Counted from the stretch's first letter, positions 22,280-31,634 are shown. The stretch is 64,000 nt of DNA from Blastococcus aggregatus (GCF_900221005.1 NZ_OBQI01000005.1:186001-250000); one strand, 5' to 3'. Program-made: numbers and translations. The notes: generated from the letters alone by a model not told the origin.

Positions 22280-24112
22280 TCAGGCCACCGGTTCCGGCTC
22301 GCCGGCCGACGACCGGCGCCACGAGGCGTGCAGCCGCGCGTAGGTGCCGTCGGTGCCGACCAGCTCGGCGTGGCTGCCGCGCTGCACGACGTGTCCCGCG
22401 TCCACCACGAGGATCTCGTCGGCCCGCTCCGCGGTGGACAGGCGGTGCGCGATGGTCAGCGTCGTCCGCCCGGCGGTGAGGGTGTCCAGCGCCCGGGTCA
22501 GCCGCTGCTCGGTGGCGGGGTCGACCGCGCTGGTCGCCTCGTCGAGCACCAGCAGGTCGGGGTCGGCCACGTACGCGCGGGCGACGGCGACGAGCTGGCG
22601 CTCACCTGCCGACAGCGACTCACCGCGCTGCCCCACCGGGCTGGTCACGCCGTGGGGCAGGCCCTCGACCCAGTCGGTCAGGCCGAGGTCGGCGAACGCG
22701 CGCGTGACCTCCGCGTCGCTGATCGTCGGCGCGCCGTAGCGGACGTTGTCGGCGACGGTCGCGTCGAAGAGGAAGCCGTCCTGGGGCACCATCACGACCC
22801 GCGCGCGCAGCGACCCGAAGGCGACGTCGGACAACGGCACCCAGCCGGCGTCGTCGGACCCCAGCAGCACCCGCCCCTCGACCGGGTCCATGAGCCGGGT
22901 GACCAGCTTGGCGAAGGTGGTCTTGCCCGAGCCGGTCTCACCGACGATCGCCACCCGCCGGCGCGGCGCGATGGTCAGGTCGACGTCGTCGAGCGCCTTC
23001 CGGGCGCCGGGCGCGTACCGGAAGGTCACGTGGTCGAAGCGGACGCCGAGCACGCCGTCGGGCAGGTGCAGGCTGCTCTCCGGCGCGGCCGTTGCCGGAT
23101 CCCGCACGTCGGGCTCGGTGTCGAGGATGTCGAGCACCCGCCGGAACCCGGCCAGCGCGTTCTGCGCCTCGTTGATCACCTCGCTGGCGGTCTGGACCGG
23201 CGCGACGAAGAGGGTGACCAGGAAGAGGAAGGCCACCAGCGTTCCCGCCGAGATGTCACCGGCGAGACCCAGGTAGATCCCGGCGACGACCAGCGCGGCA
23301 TTGGCGAGCGCGGCGGCGAGCTCGCCGCTGACGAACACCCCCACGGCCACCCGCTGCGCGTCGACCGCCGCCCGGTAGTGCCGGTCGATCGCCGCGTCGA
23401 TGCGCTCCGCGGTGCGCTCCCGCACGCCGTAGGCGCGCACGGTCGACGCGCCCACCACGGACTCGGAGACGGCCGCCAGCAGGTCGCCGATCCGCTCGCG
23501 GACCAGGCCGTAGACCACCGCCAGCTCGGCGGCGAACCAGCGGACCGCGATCCCCAGCGGCACGAAGCAGACCAGGACGACCAGCGTCAGCTGCCACGAG
23601 TAGACGAACATCACGACCGTGGCCACGAGCAGCTGGCCGAAGCTGATCAGGCCGAGCACGCCGCCCCACTGCATGAACTGCGACAACTGGTCGACGTCGC
23701 TCGTGACCCGCGACACCAGCGCGCCGCGCTTGTCGGCCTGCTGGTGCACCGCGGACAGGTCGTGCACGTGGCGGAAGGCCCGCACACGCAGGCCGGCCAG
23801 CGCGGTCTCGGTGGTGCGGAACAGCCGCAGGTTCATCCGGTAGACCGCCACGGCGGTCAGCACGACGACCACCGCGCAACCGAGCACGACCCAGGTGACG
23901 AAGTCCAGGTCGGGACCGCCCTCCGCGCCGATCCCGCGGTCGAGGACCTGCTGGACGGCGATGGGGACGACGACCCGCCCCGCGGTGGCGAGCACCGCGA
24001 GCAGGACCGTCAGAGGCAGCCCGCGCCGGAACTCGGGCATCATCCGCAGGCCCCGGCGGAGCGTCTGGATCGCGCCCTCGCGGCGGTCCTCGTCGGGCAG
24101 CGTGACGGTCAT
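22280..24112 (-). CDS. ABC exporter half-transporter, catalytically competent subunit
   Basis: 610-aa type IV (ABCB-like) exporter half: six membrane helices (about 1-330), then an ATPase domain. Seen: Walker A GETGSGKTT, Walker B LLVLDEATS with the catalytic Glu, and switch His in LTIAHRLST. The signature loop is altered to LSAGERQ instead of LSGGQ. It overlaps its upstream partner gene by ATGA. With that partner it forms a heterodimer with one consensus and one degenerate ATP site. Substrate (lipid, drug or peptide) is unknown. Confidence 0.88.
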   Translation of the reverse strand: MTVTLPDEDRREGAIQTLRRGLRMMPEFRRGLPLTVLLAVLATAGRVVVPIAVQQVLDRGIGAEGGPDLDFVTWVVLGCAVVVVLTAVAVYRMNLRLFRTTETALAGLRVRAFRHVHDLSAVHQQADKRGALVSRVTSDVDQLSQFMQWGGVLGLISFGQLLVATVVMFVYSWQLTLVVLVCFVPLGIAVRWFAAELAVVYGLVRERIGDLLAAVSESVVGASTVRAYGVRERTAERIDAAIDRHYRAAVDAQRVAVGVFVSGELAAALANAALVVAGIYLGLAGDISAGTLVAFLFLVTLFVAPVQTASEVINEAQNALAGFRRVLDILDTEPDVRDPATAAPESSLHLPDGVLGVRFDHVTFRYAPGARKALDDVDLTIAPRRRVAIVGETGSGKTTFAKLVTRLMDPVEGRVLLGSDDAGWVPLSDVAFGSLRARVVMVPQDGFLFDATVADNVRYGAPTISDAEVTRAFADLGLTDWVEGLPHGVTSPVGQRGESLSAGERQLVAVARAYVADPDLLVLDEATSAVDPATEQRLTRALDTLTAGRTTLTIAHRLSTAERADEILVVDAGHVVQRGSHAELVGTDGTYARLHASWRRSSAGEPEPVA

Positions 24113-25890
24113 GCCGGCACCCCCTCGGCCTGGGTGTAGGCGCGCACCAGGTCGGCATAGCCCGGCACCTCGCCGAGCAGGTACTCGTGGCTGCCGCGCG
24201 CGACCGCACGGCCGTGCTCGAACCAGACGACCTCGTCGGCGAGCGCGATGGTCGCCTGGCGGTAGGCGACGACCACCACGGTCGCCGGGGCGTCGCTGGC
24301 CCGCAGCGCGTCGAGGATGCGGGCCTCGACGGCGGGGTCGACGGCGCTGGTGGCGTCGTCGAGCACGAGCAGCCGCGGCCGGCGGACGATCGCCCGGGCC
24401 AGCGCCAGGCGCTGCCGCTGACCGCCCGACAGGGAGGCGCCGCGCTCGCCGACGTGGGTGTCGAGGCCGTCGGGCAGGGCGGTCACGAAGTCGTCGGCGG
24501 CGGCCACCCGCAGCGCCGCCCAGACGTCCTCGTCGGTGTACGGGCCACCGAGGGTGATGTTGCCGCGCACCGTGTCGTCGAAGAGGAACGCCTGCTGGGC
24601 GACGAAAGCGGCCTGGTCGCTGACCTGTCCCTCGCGCAGGCTGCGGATGTCGAGCCCGTCCAGCAGGACCGTCCCGTCGGCGGGGTCGACGAGCCGGACC
24701 AGCAGCCCGGCGAGGGTGGACTTGCCCGAGCCGGTCGGCCCGACCACCGCGACGGTCCCGCCCGCGGGGACGTCGAAGGTGACGTCGCGGACGGCCGGGC
24801 GCTCGACCCCGGCGAAGGTGTAGCCGATCCCCTGCAGTCCCAGTGCCGCACCGCCGCTCGCCGTGGCCGCGTCCTCCGGCCCGTACGGCGTCTCGCCGGT
24901 CGCCTCGAGGACCGGGGTGATCCGGTCGTAGCCCGCCAGCGCGCGCGGCAGCTCGGCGAGCACCCACCCGATCGCCCGGATGGGCAGGGCCAGGAGCGTG
25001 AACAGGTAGGCGATGGACACCAGCTCGCCGACGTCGATCGCGCCGTCGGCGACCCGGTGCGCACCGACCAGCAGGACCGCCAGGGTGCCGAGGTTGGGCA
25101 GCGACTCGATCAGCGGGTCGAACAGTCCACGGATCCGGCCGACGGAGATGAGCCCGTCGCGCAGCTCACCGGCGCGAGCGTTGAACCGCTCGGTCTCGGA
25201 CTCCTCGCGGCCCAGGGTCTTGACCACCAGTGCGGCGTCGAAGCTCTCGTGGGCGATCTCGCTGACCTCTGCGCGCAGCTGCTGGGCCCGCTGCTGGCGC
25301 GGGCTCATCACCTGCGAGTACAGCGCGTTGATCACGAACACCAGGGGGAAGATGACGACACCGATCAGCGCCAGCAGCGGATCGGTCGCGACCATCGCCC
25401 CGCCGGTGATCACGATGATGATCACCGCGCCCAGCCCGAAGGCCAGCGGCGCGACGAAGAACCAGGCCGCCTCCACGTCCGAGTTGGCGTTGGAGAGCAG
25501 CTGACCCGTGGGGTGCTGCTGGTGCCACGACAGCGGGAGACGCAGGTACTGCCCGGTCACCTCGCGGCGCATCTGCGCCTGCAGCCGGTACTGCATGATC
25601 CCCGACAGCAGGCGGCGCCCGATGATGCCGACGATCCGCAGCAGGGCCACGCCGATGATGGCCGCGACGGCGAGGGCCAGCGCGGCGGTCGAGGCGCTGC
25701 CCTCGTCGAAGGACGGCAGGATGACGCGATCGGTGATCTCGCCGATCACGTAGGCGCTGGCCACCGTCATGACGGCGAACAGGCTGCTGCCCAGCAGCGC
25801 GGCGGCGAAGATCCTGGGCTGCAGCGCGATGGCGCGGCCGACGTGCCGGATCCCTCGCCGCACGACGGCATCTCGACGGCGGCGCGGCAC
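24109..25890 (-). CDS. ABC exporter half-transporter, degenerate-site subunit
   Basis: 593-aa ABCB-like half-transporter with six membrane helices followed by an ATPase domain. Seen: Walker A GPTGSGKST and canonical LSGGQRQ. Walker B ends LLVLDD (catalytic Glu replaced by Asp), and the switch region reads VVAYRQATI (His replaced by Tyr). The start GTG at 25890 has GAGGAG 5 nt upstream. No in-frame ATG starts the conserved part, and the frame further upstream is non-coding. It is first gene of the exporter pair, divergent from the gene at 26002. Confidence 0.87.
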   Translation of the reverse strand: MPRRRRDAVVRRGIRHVGRAIALQPRIFAAALLGSSLFAVMTVASAYVIGEITDRVILPSFDEGSASTAALALAVAAIIGVALLRIVGIIGRRLLSGIMQYRLQAQMRREVTGQYLRLPLSWHQQHPTGQLLSNANSDVEAAWFFVAPLAFGLGAVIIIVITGGAMVATDPLLALIGVVIFPLVFVINALYSQVMSPRQQRAQQLRAEVSEIAHESFDAALVVKTLGREESETERFNARAGELRDGLISVGRIRGLFDPLIESLPNLGTLAVLLVGAHRVADGAIDVGELVSIAYLFTLLALPIRAIGWVLAELPRALAGYDRITPVLEATGETPYGPEDAATASGGAALGLQGIGYTFAGVERPAVRDVTFDVPAGGTVAVVGPTGSGKSTLAGLLVRLVDPADGTVLLDGLDIRSLREGQVSDQAAFVAQQAFLFDDTVRGNITLGGPYTDEDVWAALRVAAADDFVTALPDGLDTHVGERGASLSGGQRQRLALARAIVRRPRLLVLDDATSAVDPAVEARILDALRASDAPATVVVVAYRQATIALADEVVWFEHGRAVARGSHEYLLGEVPGYADLVRAYTQAEGVPA

Positions 25891-25989
25891 AGGTCTCCTC
25901 GGGGTGGTTCGGTTCCGGCTCTGGGATGTTACGGCGATCTCACCCGGCAACCGAACGCAATTCGGATTATTCCGCCGACGCGGTGTCGG

Positions 25990-25995
25990 TAGCGT
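25990..25995 (+). promoter_or_regulatory. -10 box TAGCGT of the TIGR03085-like gene
   Basis: TANNNT hexamer 6 nt before the ATG at 26002, favouring this ATG over the GTG at 25999. Confidence 0.55.
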
Positions 25996-26001
25996 CGGGT
26001 G

Positions 26002-26616
26002 ATGACCTCCCCCGCCACTGCCGGTTCGCTCGCTGCCCAGGAGCGCCGCTCGCTGGCCGACCTGCTCGACGAACTCGGCCCGGACGCGCCCACCTGCTGC
26101 TCCGGCTGGAGCACCGCGCATCTGGCCGCCCACCTCGCCGTCCGCGACCGGCGGCCCGACGCGATGCCGGGCTACGCGCTGGAGATGCTGCCGGGGCTGG
26201 GCCGCCTGGGCAGCTGGTCGCACCGTGTGGAGGACGGCGCCCGTGAGCGCCTGCCGTACGCGGAGCTGGTCGACCGCGTCCGCACGGGCCCGCCTCGCTG
26301 GTCGCCGCTGACGTGGCCCGGCCTGGACCGGCTGAACGACCCGGAGTTCGCCATCCACCACGAGGACGTGCGGCGGGCGCAGCCGGGGTGGGCGCCGCGC
26401 GAGCTGCCGGCCGCAGTCCAGGACCGGCTGTGGCTGCCCGCGACCCTCTACGCGCGGCGCGGTGCCGGCCGGGGCGGCGTCGTGCTGCGCCGCACGGACC
26501 GCCCGGAGGTGGCGGCGCGCATCGGCGCCGGGGAGCGGACCGTCGAGGGCGAGCCGCTCGAGCTGCTGCTGTGGGCCTCGGGCCGCCGGGACGTCGCGCG
26601 GGTGACGACGTCCTGA
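26002..26616 (+). CDS. TIGR03085-like DinB/maleylpyruvate-isomerase-fold protein
   Basis: 204 aa. Seen: QERRSLADLLDELGPDAPTCCSGWSTAHLAAHL at the N terminus, like the actinobacterial mycothiol-dependent maleylpyruvate isomerase/DinB fold, with candidate metal ligands in HLAAHL and FAIHHEDVRR. Family members are four-helix-bundle metalloproteins, some using mycothiol; the reaction here is unknown. It converges on the SRPBCC gene, the stop codons being 4 bp apart. Confidence 0.65.
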   Translation: MTSPATAGSLAAQERRSLADLLDELGPDAPTCCSGWSTAHLAAHLAVRDRRPDAMPGYALEMLPGLGRLGSWSHRVEDGARERLPYAELVDRVRTGPPRWSPLTWPGLDRLNDPEFAIHHEDVRRAQPGWAPRELPAAVQDRLWLPATLYARRGAGRGGVVLRRTDRPEVAARIGAGERTVEGEPLELLLWASGRRDVARVTTS

Positions 26617-26620
26617 CCGC

Positions 26621-27070
26621 CTAGCCGCCCGCGGCGGCGACCCGGTCGAGCGCCGCCCGCCACATCCGCGGGAAGGCCACCGGGCCGATCAGCCGCTGCG
26701 CCAGCAGGATGGCCCGGCCCCGGAGCCCGCGCGGGCGCCGGTGGTCGATCTCGGCGTCGACCCGGCTGCCGCCGTCCGGGCCGGGGCTGATCCTCACCTC
26801 ACCTCGGCCGGCGGCACAGTGGTCGCTGTCCAGCAGCGTCCAGCGGACCGTCCCCGGCGGTTGCCACTCGTAGCGCAGGAGAACCCAGATCCGCACGCCC
26901 GCGCTGCCCTCGCGGACCACGGCCCAGTTCTCACCTCGCTCCCGCACCTCGTACTTCGCCGGATCCAGGGTCTTCTGCCACACGTCGAGGCGGCGCTCCC
27001 CGAAGTCGGTGAACGCCGTGAACGCCTGCTCGGGCGTGGCCCTCGTCGTCAGGCTGTAGCGGAATCGCAC
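26621..27070 (-). CDS. SRPBCC (START-like) family protein
   Basis: 149 aa. A helix-grip fold is suggested by the N-terminal MRFRYSLTTRATPEQAFTAFTDF, alternating strands (VRIWVLLRYEWQPPGTVRWTLLDSDH), and a long C-terminal helix (PVAFPRMWRAALDRVAA). This fold encloses a hydrophobic ligand pocket; neither ligand nor enzyme activity can be read from the sequence. It is 18 bp downstream of the VOC gene and probably co-transcribed. Confidence 0.65.
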   Translation of the reverse strand: MRFRYSLTTRATPEQAFTAFTDFGERRLDVWQKTLDPAKYEVRERGENWAVVREGSAGVRIWVLLRYEWQPPGTVRWTLLDSDHCAAGRGEVRISPGPDGGSRVDAEIDHRRPRGLRGRAILLAQRLIGPVAFPRMWRAALDRVAAAGG

Positions 27071-27088
27071 GACGGGTCCCCAGCGGTG

Positions 27089-27442
27089 TCAGTCCGCGTG
27101 ACCCACGACGTTGACGACCACGCCGTGCGGGTCGCGGACGAAGAACCGGCGCACGCCCCACGGCTCCTGGGTGAGCGGGTGGACGATCTCGTACCCGCGC
27201 CGCTGGGCCTCGGCATAGGCGGCGTCCACGTCGGCGACCGCGACGCTCATCGACGACTGCTCGGGTGCGGTCGCGTCCGTGCCGACGAGCGTGACCTGGA
27301 TGCTCGGGTTCGACGGTGACCGGAAGCTGGCCACCCAGCCCATGTCGAACTGCTTCTCCAGCCCGAGGAACTCCTCGTAGAACTCGTGGCCGGTGGTGGC
27401 GTCGTCGACGTTCAGGTTCGTGCTGATGCGGTGCAGGTGCAT
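27089..27442 (-). CDS. VOC-family (glyoxalase/bleomycin-resistance fold) protein
   Basis: 117 aa. Seen: MHLHRISTNLNVDD, GHEFYEEFLGLEKQFDMGWVASFRSP, MSVAVADVDAAYAEAQRRGYEIVHPLTQEPWGVRRFFVRDPHGVVVNVVGH, i.e. two beta-alpha-beta-beta-beta modules with the RDPHGxxVNVV ending of the family. Metal ligands cannot be assigned safely. The function could be resistance to a small molecule or an isomerase or dioxygenase-like reaction. It sits 59 bp after hisF. Confidence 0.75.
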   Translation of the reverse strand: MHLHRISTNLNVDDATTGHEFYEEFLGLEKQFDMGWVASFRSPSNPSIQVTLVGTDATAPEQSSMSVAVADVDAAYAEAQRRGYEIVHPLTQEPWGVRRFFVRDPHGVVVNVVGHAD

Positions 27443-27477
27443 GGCGGGCGCTCCGGGGTCGGGCTCCCCACCCTGCT

Positions 27478-27494
27478 CGCCCGGTCGCCGGGCG
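27478..27494 (-). terminator. Short hairpin after hisF
   Basis: Perfect 7-bp GC stem (CGCCCGG / CCGGGCG) with loop TCG, 7 bp beyond the hisF stop. May end or attenuate the priA-ridA-hisF transcript. Confidence 0.45.
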
Positions 27495-27501
27495 TCGACC
27501 C

Positions 27502-28272
27502 CTACCGGACCGGGATGCCCGCGCGGGCCAGCCCGGCCTTGACGTCGCCGACCCGCAGCTTGCCGAAGTGGAAGACGCTGGCGGCGAGGACGGCGTCCGC
27601 ACCCGCCTCGACCGCCGGCGGGAAGTCCTCGACCTTGCCCGCTCCCCCGCTGGCGATGAGCGGAACCGTCACCTCGCGGCGCACCGCCCGGATGAGCTCG
27701 ATGTCGAAGCCGGCCTGGGTGCCGTCGGCGTCCATGGAGTTGAGCAGCACCTCGCCGACGCCGAGCGCGGCGGCCTGCACCACCCACTCGACGGCGTCGC
27801 GGCCGGTGCCGCGGCGTCCGCCGTGGGTGGTGATCTCGAAGCCGGAGTCGGTGGCCGCACCGTCGCGCACGCGGCGGGCGTCGACCGAGAGCACCAGCAC
27901 CTGACTGCCGAAGCGGTGCGCGATCTCGGCGATCAGCTCCGGCCGGGCGACGGCGGCGGTGTTGACACCGACCTTGTCCGCGCCGGCGCGCAGCAGCTTG
28001 TCCACGTCCTCGACGGTGCGCACCCCGCCGCCGACGGTGAGCGGGATGAAGACGCTCTCGGCGGTCCGGCGGACGACGTCGTAGGTCGTCTCCCGGTTGC
28101 CGGAGCTGGCGCTGATGTCGAGGAAGGTGAGCTCGTCGGCGCCCTCGGCGTCGTAGACCCGGGCCATCTCCACCGGGTCGCCGGCGTCGCGCAGGTCGAC
28201 GAAGTTGACCCCCTTGACCACCCGGCCCTGGTCGACGTCCAGGCACGGGATCACGCGCACGGACAGGCTCAC
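27502..28272 (-). CDS. hisF: Imidazole glycerol phosphate synthase, cyclase subunit
   Basis: 256-aa TIM barrel that uses ammonia from HisH to turn PRFAR into IGP and AICAR. Seen: [20 protein letters not shown] (catalytic Asp), [39 protein letters not shown], second Asp region [27 protein letters not shown] and [10 protein letters not shown]. The GTG start overlaps the ridA stop as GTGA. Its partner hisH is 2.5 kb away across two opposite-strand genes. The AICAR product links this pathway to the ZTP-controlled folD. Confidence 0.96.
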   Translation of the reverse strand: MSLSVRVIPCLDVDQGRVVKGVNFVDLRDAGDPVEMARVYDAEGADELTFLDISASSGNRETTYDVVRRTAESVFIPLTVGGGVRTVEDVDKLLRAGADKVGVNTAAVARPELIAEIAHRFGSQVLVLSVDARRVRDGAATDSGFEITTHGGRRGTGRDAVEWVVQAAALGVGEVLLNSMDADGTQAGFDIELIRAVRREVTVPLIASGGAGKVEDFPPAVEAGADAVLAASVFHFGKLRVGDVKAGLARAGIPVR

Positions 28273-28661
28273 GCGGGCACCCCCCGCACGGCGTCGGCCT
28301 CGATCTCGACCAGGTGCGCGGGGTCGATGAGGGCGGCGACCTGCACCATCGTCGTGGCGGGCCGGACGTCGCCGAAGACCTCGCCGTGCACCCGTCCCAC
28401 CTCCTCCCACCGGGAGATGTCGGTGACGAACATCCGGGTCCGGACGACGTCGTTCAGCGTGAAGCCGGCCCGCTCCAGGGACTGCTCGATGATCGCCAGG
28501 GCCTGGCGGGTCTGGGCGGCGGCGTCGCCGGGGTGCGCGACCTCGCCGTCCACGGTGGACGTCGTGCCGCTGACCCAGGCCGTGTCACCGCGGACGACGA
28601 CGCGGCTGTAGCCGACGACCGCCTCCCACGGGCTGCCCGAGCCCAGCCGCGTCACGCTCAC
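28269..28661 (-). CDS. RidA family protein (enamine/imine deaminase-like)
   Basis: 130-aa YjgF/YER057c/UK114 fold, normally trimeric. Seen: [88 protein letters not shown]. The Arg that binds the carboxylate in true RidA (in the VRTRMFV stretch) is present. It is embedded in the his operon with GTGA overlaps on both sides (priA before, hisF after). The usual actinobacterial gene at this place is the inositol-phosphatase-like impA. Role in histidine synthesis is only inferred from position. Confidence 0.8.
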   Translation of the reverse strand: MSVTRLGSGSPWEAVVGYSRVVVRGDTAWVSGTTSTVDGEVAHPGDAAAQTRQALAIIEQSLERAGFTLNDVVRTRMFVTDISRWEEVGRVHGEVFGDVRPATTMVQVAALIDPAHLVEIEADAVRGVPA

Positions 28662-29389
28662 GCGAGTTCCTCGGTGATCCGCAGCGCCTCCGGCAGCGTG
28701 AAGGCGCCGGCGTACAGGGCCTTGCCGACGATGGCGCCCTCGACGCCGACGGCGCTCAGGCCGGCCAGCGCGCGGATGTCGTCCAGCGAGCTGACCCCGC
28801 CGGAGGCGATGACCGGCCGCGGGGTGGCGGCGCAGACCTCGCGCAGCAGCTCCAGGTTCGGGCCCTTGAGCGTGCCGTCCTTGGTGATGTCGGTGACGAC
28901 GTAGCGCTCGCAGCCCTCGGCGTCCAGGCGGGCGAGGGTCTCGAAGAGCTCGCCGCCCTCCTTCGTCCAGCCGCGGGCGGCCAGCCGGGTGCCGCGCACG
29001 TCCAGGCCGACGGCGATGCGGTCACCGTGCTCGGCGATGGCGCGGGCGCACCACTCCGGCGACTCCAGCGCCGCCGTGCCGAGGTTCACGCGTCGGCAGC
29101 CCGTGGCCAGGGCCGCGGCCAGGGACTCGTCGTCCCGGATGCCGCCGGAGAGCTCGACGTCGACGTCCAGCTCGCCGACGACGCGGGCCAGCAGCTCGCG
29201 GTTGGACCCGCGGCCGAAGGCGGCGTCGAGGTCGACCAGGTGCACCCACTCGGCGCCGTCCCGCTGCCACTGGAGGGCGGCCTCGAGCGGGTCGCCGTAG
29301 GAGGTCTCGCTACCGGCCTCCCCCTGCACGAGGCGGACGGCCTGTCCGTCGGCGACGTCGACGGCGGGGAGGAGCTGCAGCTTCGGCAC
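28658..29389 (-). CDS. priA: Bifunctional HisA/TrpF isomerase PriA
   Basis: 243-aa TIM barrel. In actinobacteria it isomerises both ProFAR (histidine) and PRA (tryptophan). Seen: [19 protein letters not shown] (catalytic Asp), [38 protein letters not shown], second Asp in [28 protein letters not shown]. No trpF occurs with the other trp genes here, which agrees with dual function. The GTG at 29389 has TAGGCT 7 nt upstream (leaderless). First gene of priA-ridA-hisF. Confidence 0.93.
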   Translation of the reverse strand: MPKLQLLPAVDVADGQAVRLVQGEAGSETSYGDPLEAALQWQRDGAEWVHLVDLDAAFGRGSNRELLARVVGELDVDVELSGGIRDDESLAAALATGCRRVNLGTAALESPEWCARAIAEHGDRIAVGLDVRGTRLAARGWTKEGGELFETLARLDAEGCERYVVTDITKDGTLKGPNLELLREVCAATPRPVIASGGVSSLDDIRALAGLSAVGVEGAIVGKALYAGAFTLPEALRITEELA

Positions 29390-29396
29390 GACCACC

Positions 29397-29402
29397 AGCC
29401 TA
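29397..29402 (-). promoter_or_regulatory. -10 box TAGGCT of priA
   Basis: TANNNT box 7 nt from the GTG start; an independent promoter for priA-ridA-hisF after the operon was split. Confidence 0.6.
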
Positions 29403-29428
29403 GGAGCGGTGCCGTCGGGGGCCTGCGG

Positions 29429-29434
29429 CAGGCT
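29429..29434 (+). promoter_or_regulatory. Possible -10 box CAGGCT of the nitroreductase gene
   Basis: One base off TANNNT, 6 nt before the GTG at 29441. Divergent from the priA box 27 bp away. Confidence 0.35.
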
Positions 29435-29440
29435 GTCGGC

Positions 29441-30040
29441 GTGGAGTTCGCAGAGGTGGTCCGGCGGCGGCGCATGGTGCGCGACTACGACCCCGACCGG
29501 CCCGTGCCGCCCGACGTGCGCGAGCGGCTGCTGGCGCACGCGATCCGGGCCCCCTCGGCCGGCTTCAGCCAGGGCTGGGCGTTCCTCGTGCTGGAGACCG
29601 ACGAGGAACGGGACCGCTTCTGGACGGCGACGACCGACGCCGACGCTCCCGACGCCTGGCTGACCCGGATGCGGCGGGCGCCGCTGCTGGTCGTCCCGTT
29701 CTCGAACAAGCAGGCCTACCTGGACCGGTACGCCGAGCCGGACAAGGGCTGGACCGACCGCGACGAGGCGCGCTGGCCGGTGCCCTACTGGGACGTCGAC
29801 GCCGGGATGGCCTCGCTGCTGATCCTGCTGACCGCCGTCGACGAGGGGCTGGGCGCCTGCTTCTTCGGTGTCCCGGCGGACAAGGTCGCGGCGCTGCGCA
29901 CGGCCTTCGACGTGCCGGCCGAGTACCGGCCGGTCGGCTGCCTGTCGATCGGCTACCCGGGCGAGGGTGACCGCCGCTCGCCGTCGCTGAAGCGCGGCCG
30001 CCGCGGAGTCGACGAGGTCGTGCACCGCGGCCGGTGGTGA
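29441..30040 (+). CDS. Nitroreductase family protein
   Basis: 199-aa FMN-dependent oxidoreductase fold. Seen: [26 protein letters not shown] (FMN phosphate arginines), [46 protein letters not shown], and [13 protein letters not shown]. Family enzymes reduce nitro groups, quinones or flavins with NAD(P)H; the substrate is not predictable. It is oriented against the his genes and splits hisH from priA together with the next gene. Confidence 0.85.
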   Translation: MEFAEVVRRRRMVRDYDPDRPVPPDVRERLLAHAIRAPSAGFSQGWAFLVLETDEERDRFWTATTDADAPDAWLTRMRRAPLLVVPFSNKQAYLDRYAEPDKGWTDRDEARWPVPYWDVDAGMASLLILLTAVDEGLGACFFGVPADKVAALRTAFDVPAEYRPVGCLSIGYPGEGDRRSPSLKRGRRGVDEVVHRGRW

Positions 30041-30050
30041 TCCGCGCCAC

Positions 30051-30056
30051 TACGGT
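30051..30056 (+). promoter_or_regulatory. -10 box TACGGT of the methyltransferase gene
   Basis: TANNNT box 6 nt before the GTG at 30063. Confidence 0.55.
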
Positions 30057-30062
30057 CGGCGG

Positions 30063-30767
30063 GTGACCGACGAGCTGTGGCACCCCTACGACCGGATGGC
30101 CGGCGAGTTCCTGGCCCACGCCGAGGACAACGCCTACAACGCCCACTACGACCGGCCGACCGTGCTCGAGCTGCTCGGGGACGTCGCCGGGCTGCGGGTG
30201 CTCGACGCCGGGTGTGGGCCCGGCCTGTACGCGGAGGCGCTGCTCGAGCGCGGCGCCGAGGTGCTCGGCTTCGACGCCAGCACCGGGATGGTCGAGCTCG
30301 CCCGGGAGCGGGTGGGGAACCGCGCCGAGCTCCGCGTCGCCCGGCTCGAGGAGCCGCTCCCCTACCCCGACGACTCCGTCGACGTGGTGCTCTGCGCGCT
30401 CGCCATCCACTACGTGGCCGACCGCCGGGGGACCTTCGCGGAGATGCGTCGCGTGCTGCGACCCGGCGGCGCCGTCGTCCTCTCGACCCAGCACCCGACG
30501 ACGGACTGGCTGCGGAAGGGCGGGTCCTACTTCGACCGGGTCCTGGAGACCGACGCCTGGTCGATGCTGTCGGGGCGGCACGAGGTGCAGTTCTGGCGCG
30601 AGCCGCTGTCCGACCTCTGCGCGGCCGCGACGGATGCCGGCTTCGTGATCCAGCGCCTCGTCGAGCCGCGAGCGCCCGAGATCATGCGCGAGCGCTGGCC
30701 CGCGGAGTACGACAAGCTCGCCCGGCGGCCGGGGTTCCTGGCGCTCCGGCTGCTCGCGCTGCCCTGA
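30063..30767 (+). CDS. Class I SAM-dependent methyltransferase
   Basis: 234 aa. Seen: motif I LRVLDAGCGPGLYAEALLERGAEVLGFDAS, motif II region YPDDSVDVVLCALAIHYV, and post-motif FAEMRRVLRPGGAVVLSTQHP. The SAM-binding half is complete; the C-terminal part that sets substrate is not diagnostic. It resembles UbiE/methyltransferase-11 proteins. The TGA stop directly abuts the hisH stop on the other strand (shared TGATCA palindrome). Confidence 0.85.
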   Translation: MTDELWHPYDRMAGEFLAHAEDNAYNAHYDRPTVLELLGDVAGLRVLDAGCGPGLYAEALLERGAEVLGFDASTGMVELARERVGNRAELRVARLEEPLPYPDDSVDVVLCALAIHYVADRRGTFAEMRRVLRPGGAVVLSTQHPTTDWLRKGGSYFDRVLETDAWSMLSGRHEVQFWREPLSDLCAAATDAGFVIQRLVEPRAPEIMRERWPAEYDKLARRPGFLALRLLALP

Positions 30768-31406
30768 TCAGTCGAGGCTGTTCAGCCAGTTCGTGAGCAG
30801 CTGCGCACCGGCGTCGCCGCTCTTCTCGGGGTGGAACTGGGTCGCCGACAGCGCGGTGTTCTCGATCGCGGCCACGAACCGGTCGCCGTGCTCGGCCCAG
30901 GTCACCTTGGGCTTGGGCAGCGGGGACGGCGCCTCGTCCTGGCCGAGGGTGAAGTCGCGGACGCCGTAGGAGTGCACGAAGTAGAAGCGCTCGCCCTCGA
31001 GGCCCTCGAACAGCACGCTGCCCGGGGCGACGTCGACGGTGTTCCAGCCCATGTGCGGCAGCACCGGCGCCTGGAGCTGCTCGACGACGCCGGGCCACTC
31101 GCCGCAGCCCTCCGCGTCGTGGCCGTGCTCGACGCCGCGCTCGAACAGGATCTGCATGCCGACGCAGATGCCGAGCACCGGACGGCCACCGGCCAGGCGG
31201 CGGTCGATGATCCGCGGCCCGTCGACGGCCTTGAGGCCCTCCATGCAGGCGGCGAACGCGCCGACGCCGGGGACGACGAGGCCGTCGGCCTCCAGCGCGG
31301 TGTGCGCGTCGGAGGTCACCGTCACGTCGGCGCCCACGCGGGCGAGCGCGCGCTCGGCCGAGCGCAGATTGCCCGACCCGTAGTCGAGGACCGCCACCTT
31401 CTTCAC
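30768..31406 (-). CDS. hisH: Imidazole glycerol phosphate synthase, glutaminase subunit
   Basis: 212-aa class I glutamine amidotransferase giving ammonia to HisF. Seen: [26 protein letters not shown], nucleophile in [21 protein letters not shown], and the His/Glu pair in [10 protein letters not shown]. The GTG at 31406 has TAGCGT 7 nt upstream, so it is transcribed alone rather than with hisB. It is isolated between the HNH element and two opposite-strand genes. Confidence 0.96.
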   Translation of the reverse strand: MKKVAVLDYGSGNLRSAERALARVGADVTVTSDAHTALEADGLVVPGVGAFAACMEGLKAVDGPRIIDRRLAGGRPVLGICVGMQILFERGVEHGHDAEGCGEWPGVVEQLQAPVLPHMGWNTVDVAPGSVLFEGLEGERFYFVHSYGVRDFTLGQDEAPSPLPKPKVTWAEHGDRFVAAIENTALSATQFHPEKSGDAGAQLLTNWLNSLD

Positions 31407-31413
31407 GCCTGCC

Positions 31414-31419
31414 ACGCTA
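31414..31419 (-). promoter_or_regulatory. -10 box TAGCGT of hisH
   Basis: TANNNT box 7 nt from the GTG start, no Shine-Dalgarno. Confidence 0.6.
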
Positions 31420-31634
31420 CCGACCAGCGCAGCGGCGCCCGCCGTGATTCCCGCGACTGCGTGGGACGGCCCACGCCGGCGCCCGCGGGGCGCTGTGCCA
31501 ACTGCTGCCGGCGTCGCCCGCGTCGCGAGGGAGCTCGCGCGGGCGTGGTGCCGGCCTGCAGTCAAGGCCTTGCCAACATCTCTGGACAAGGCTTTGAGCT
31601 GGGGAAACAGGTGGTGGGCCGACTGGCGCAGCGG

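Noticed and set aside
31555..31610. CAAGGCCTTG palindrome and near inverted repeat before the HNH gene
   Set aside because: Short and imperfect; could be an operator or chance, not enough to call.
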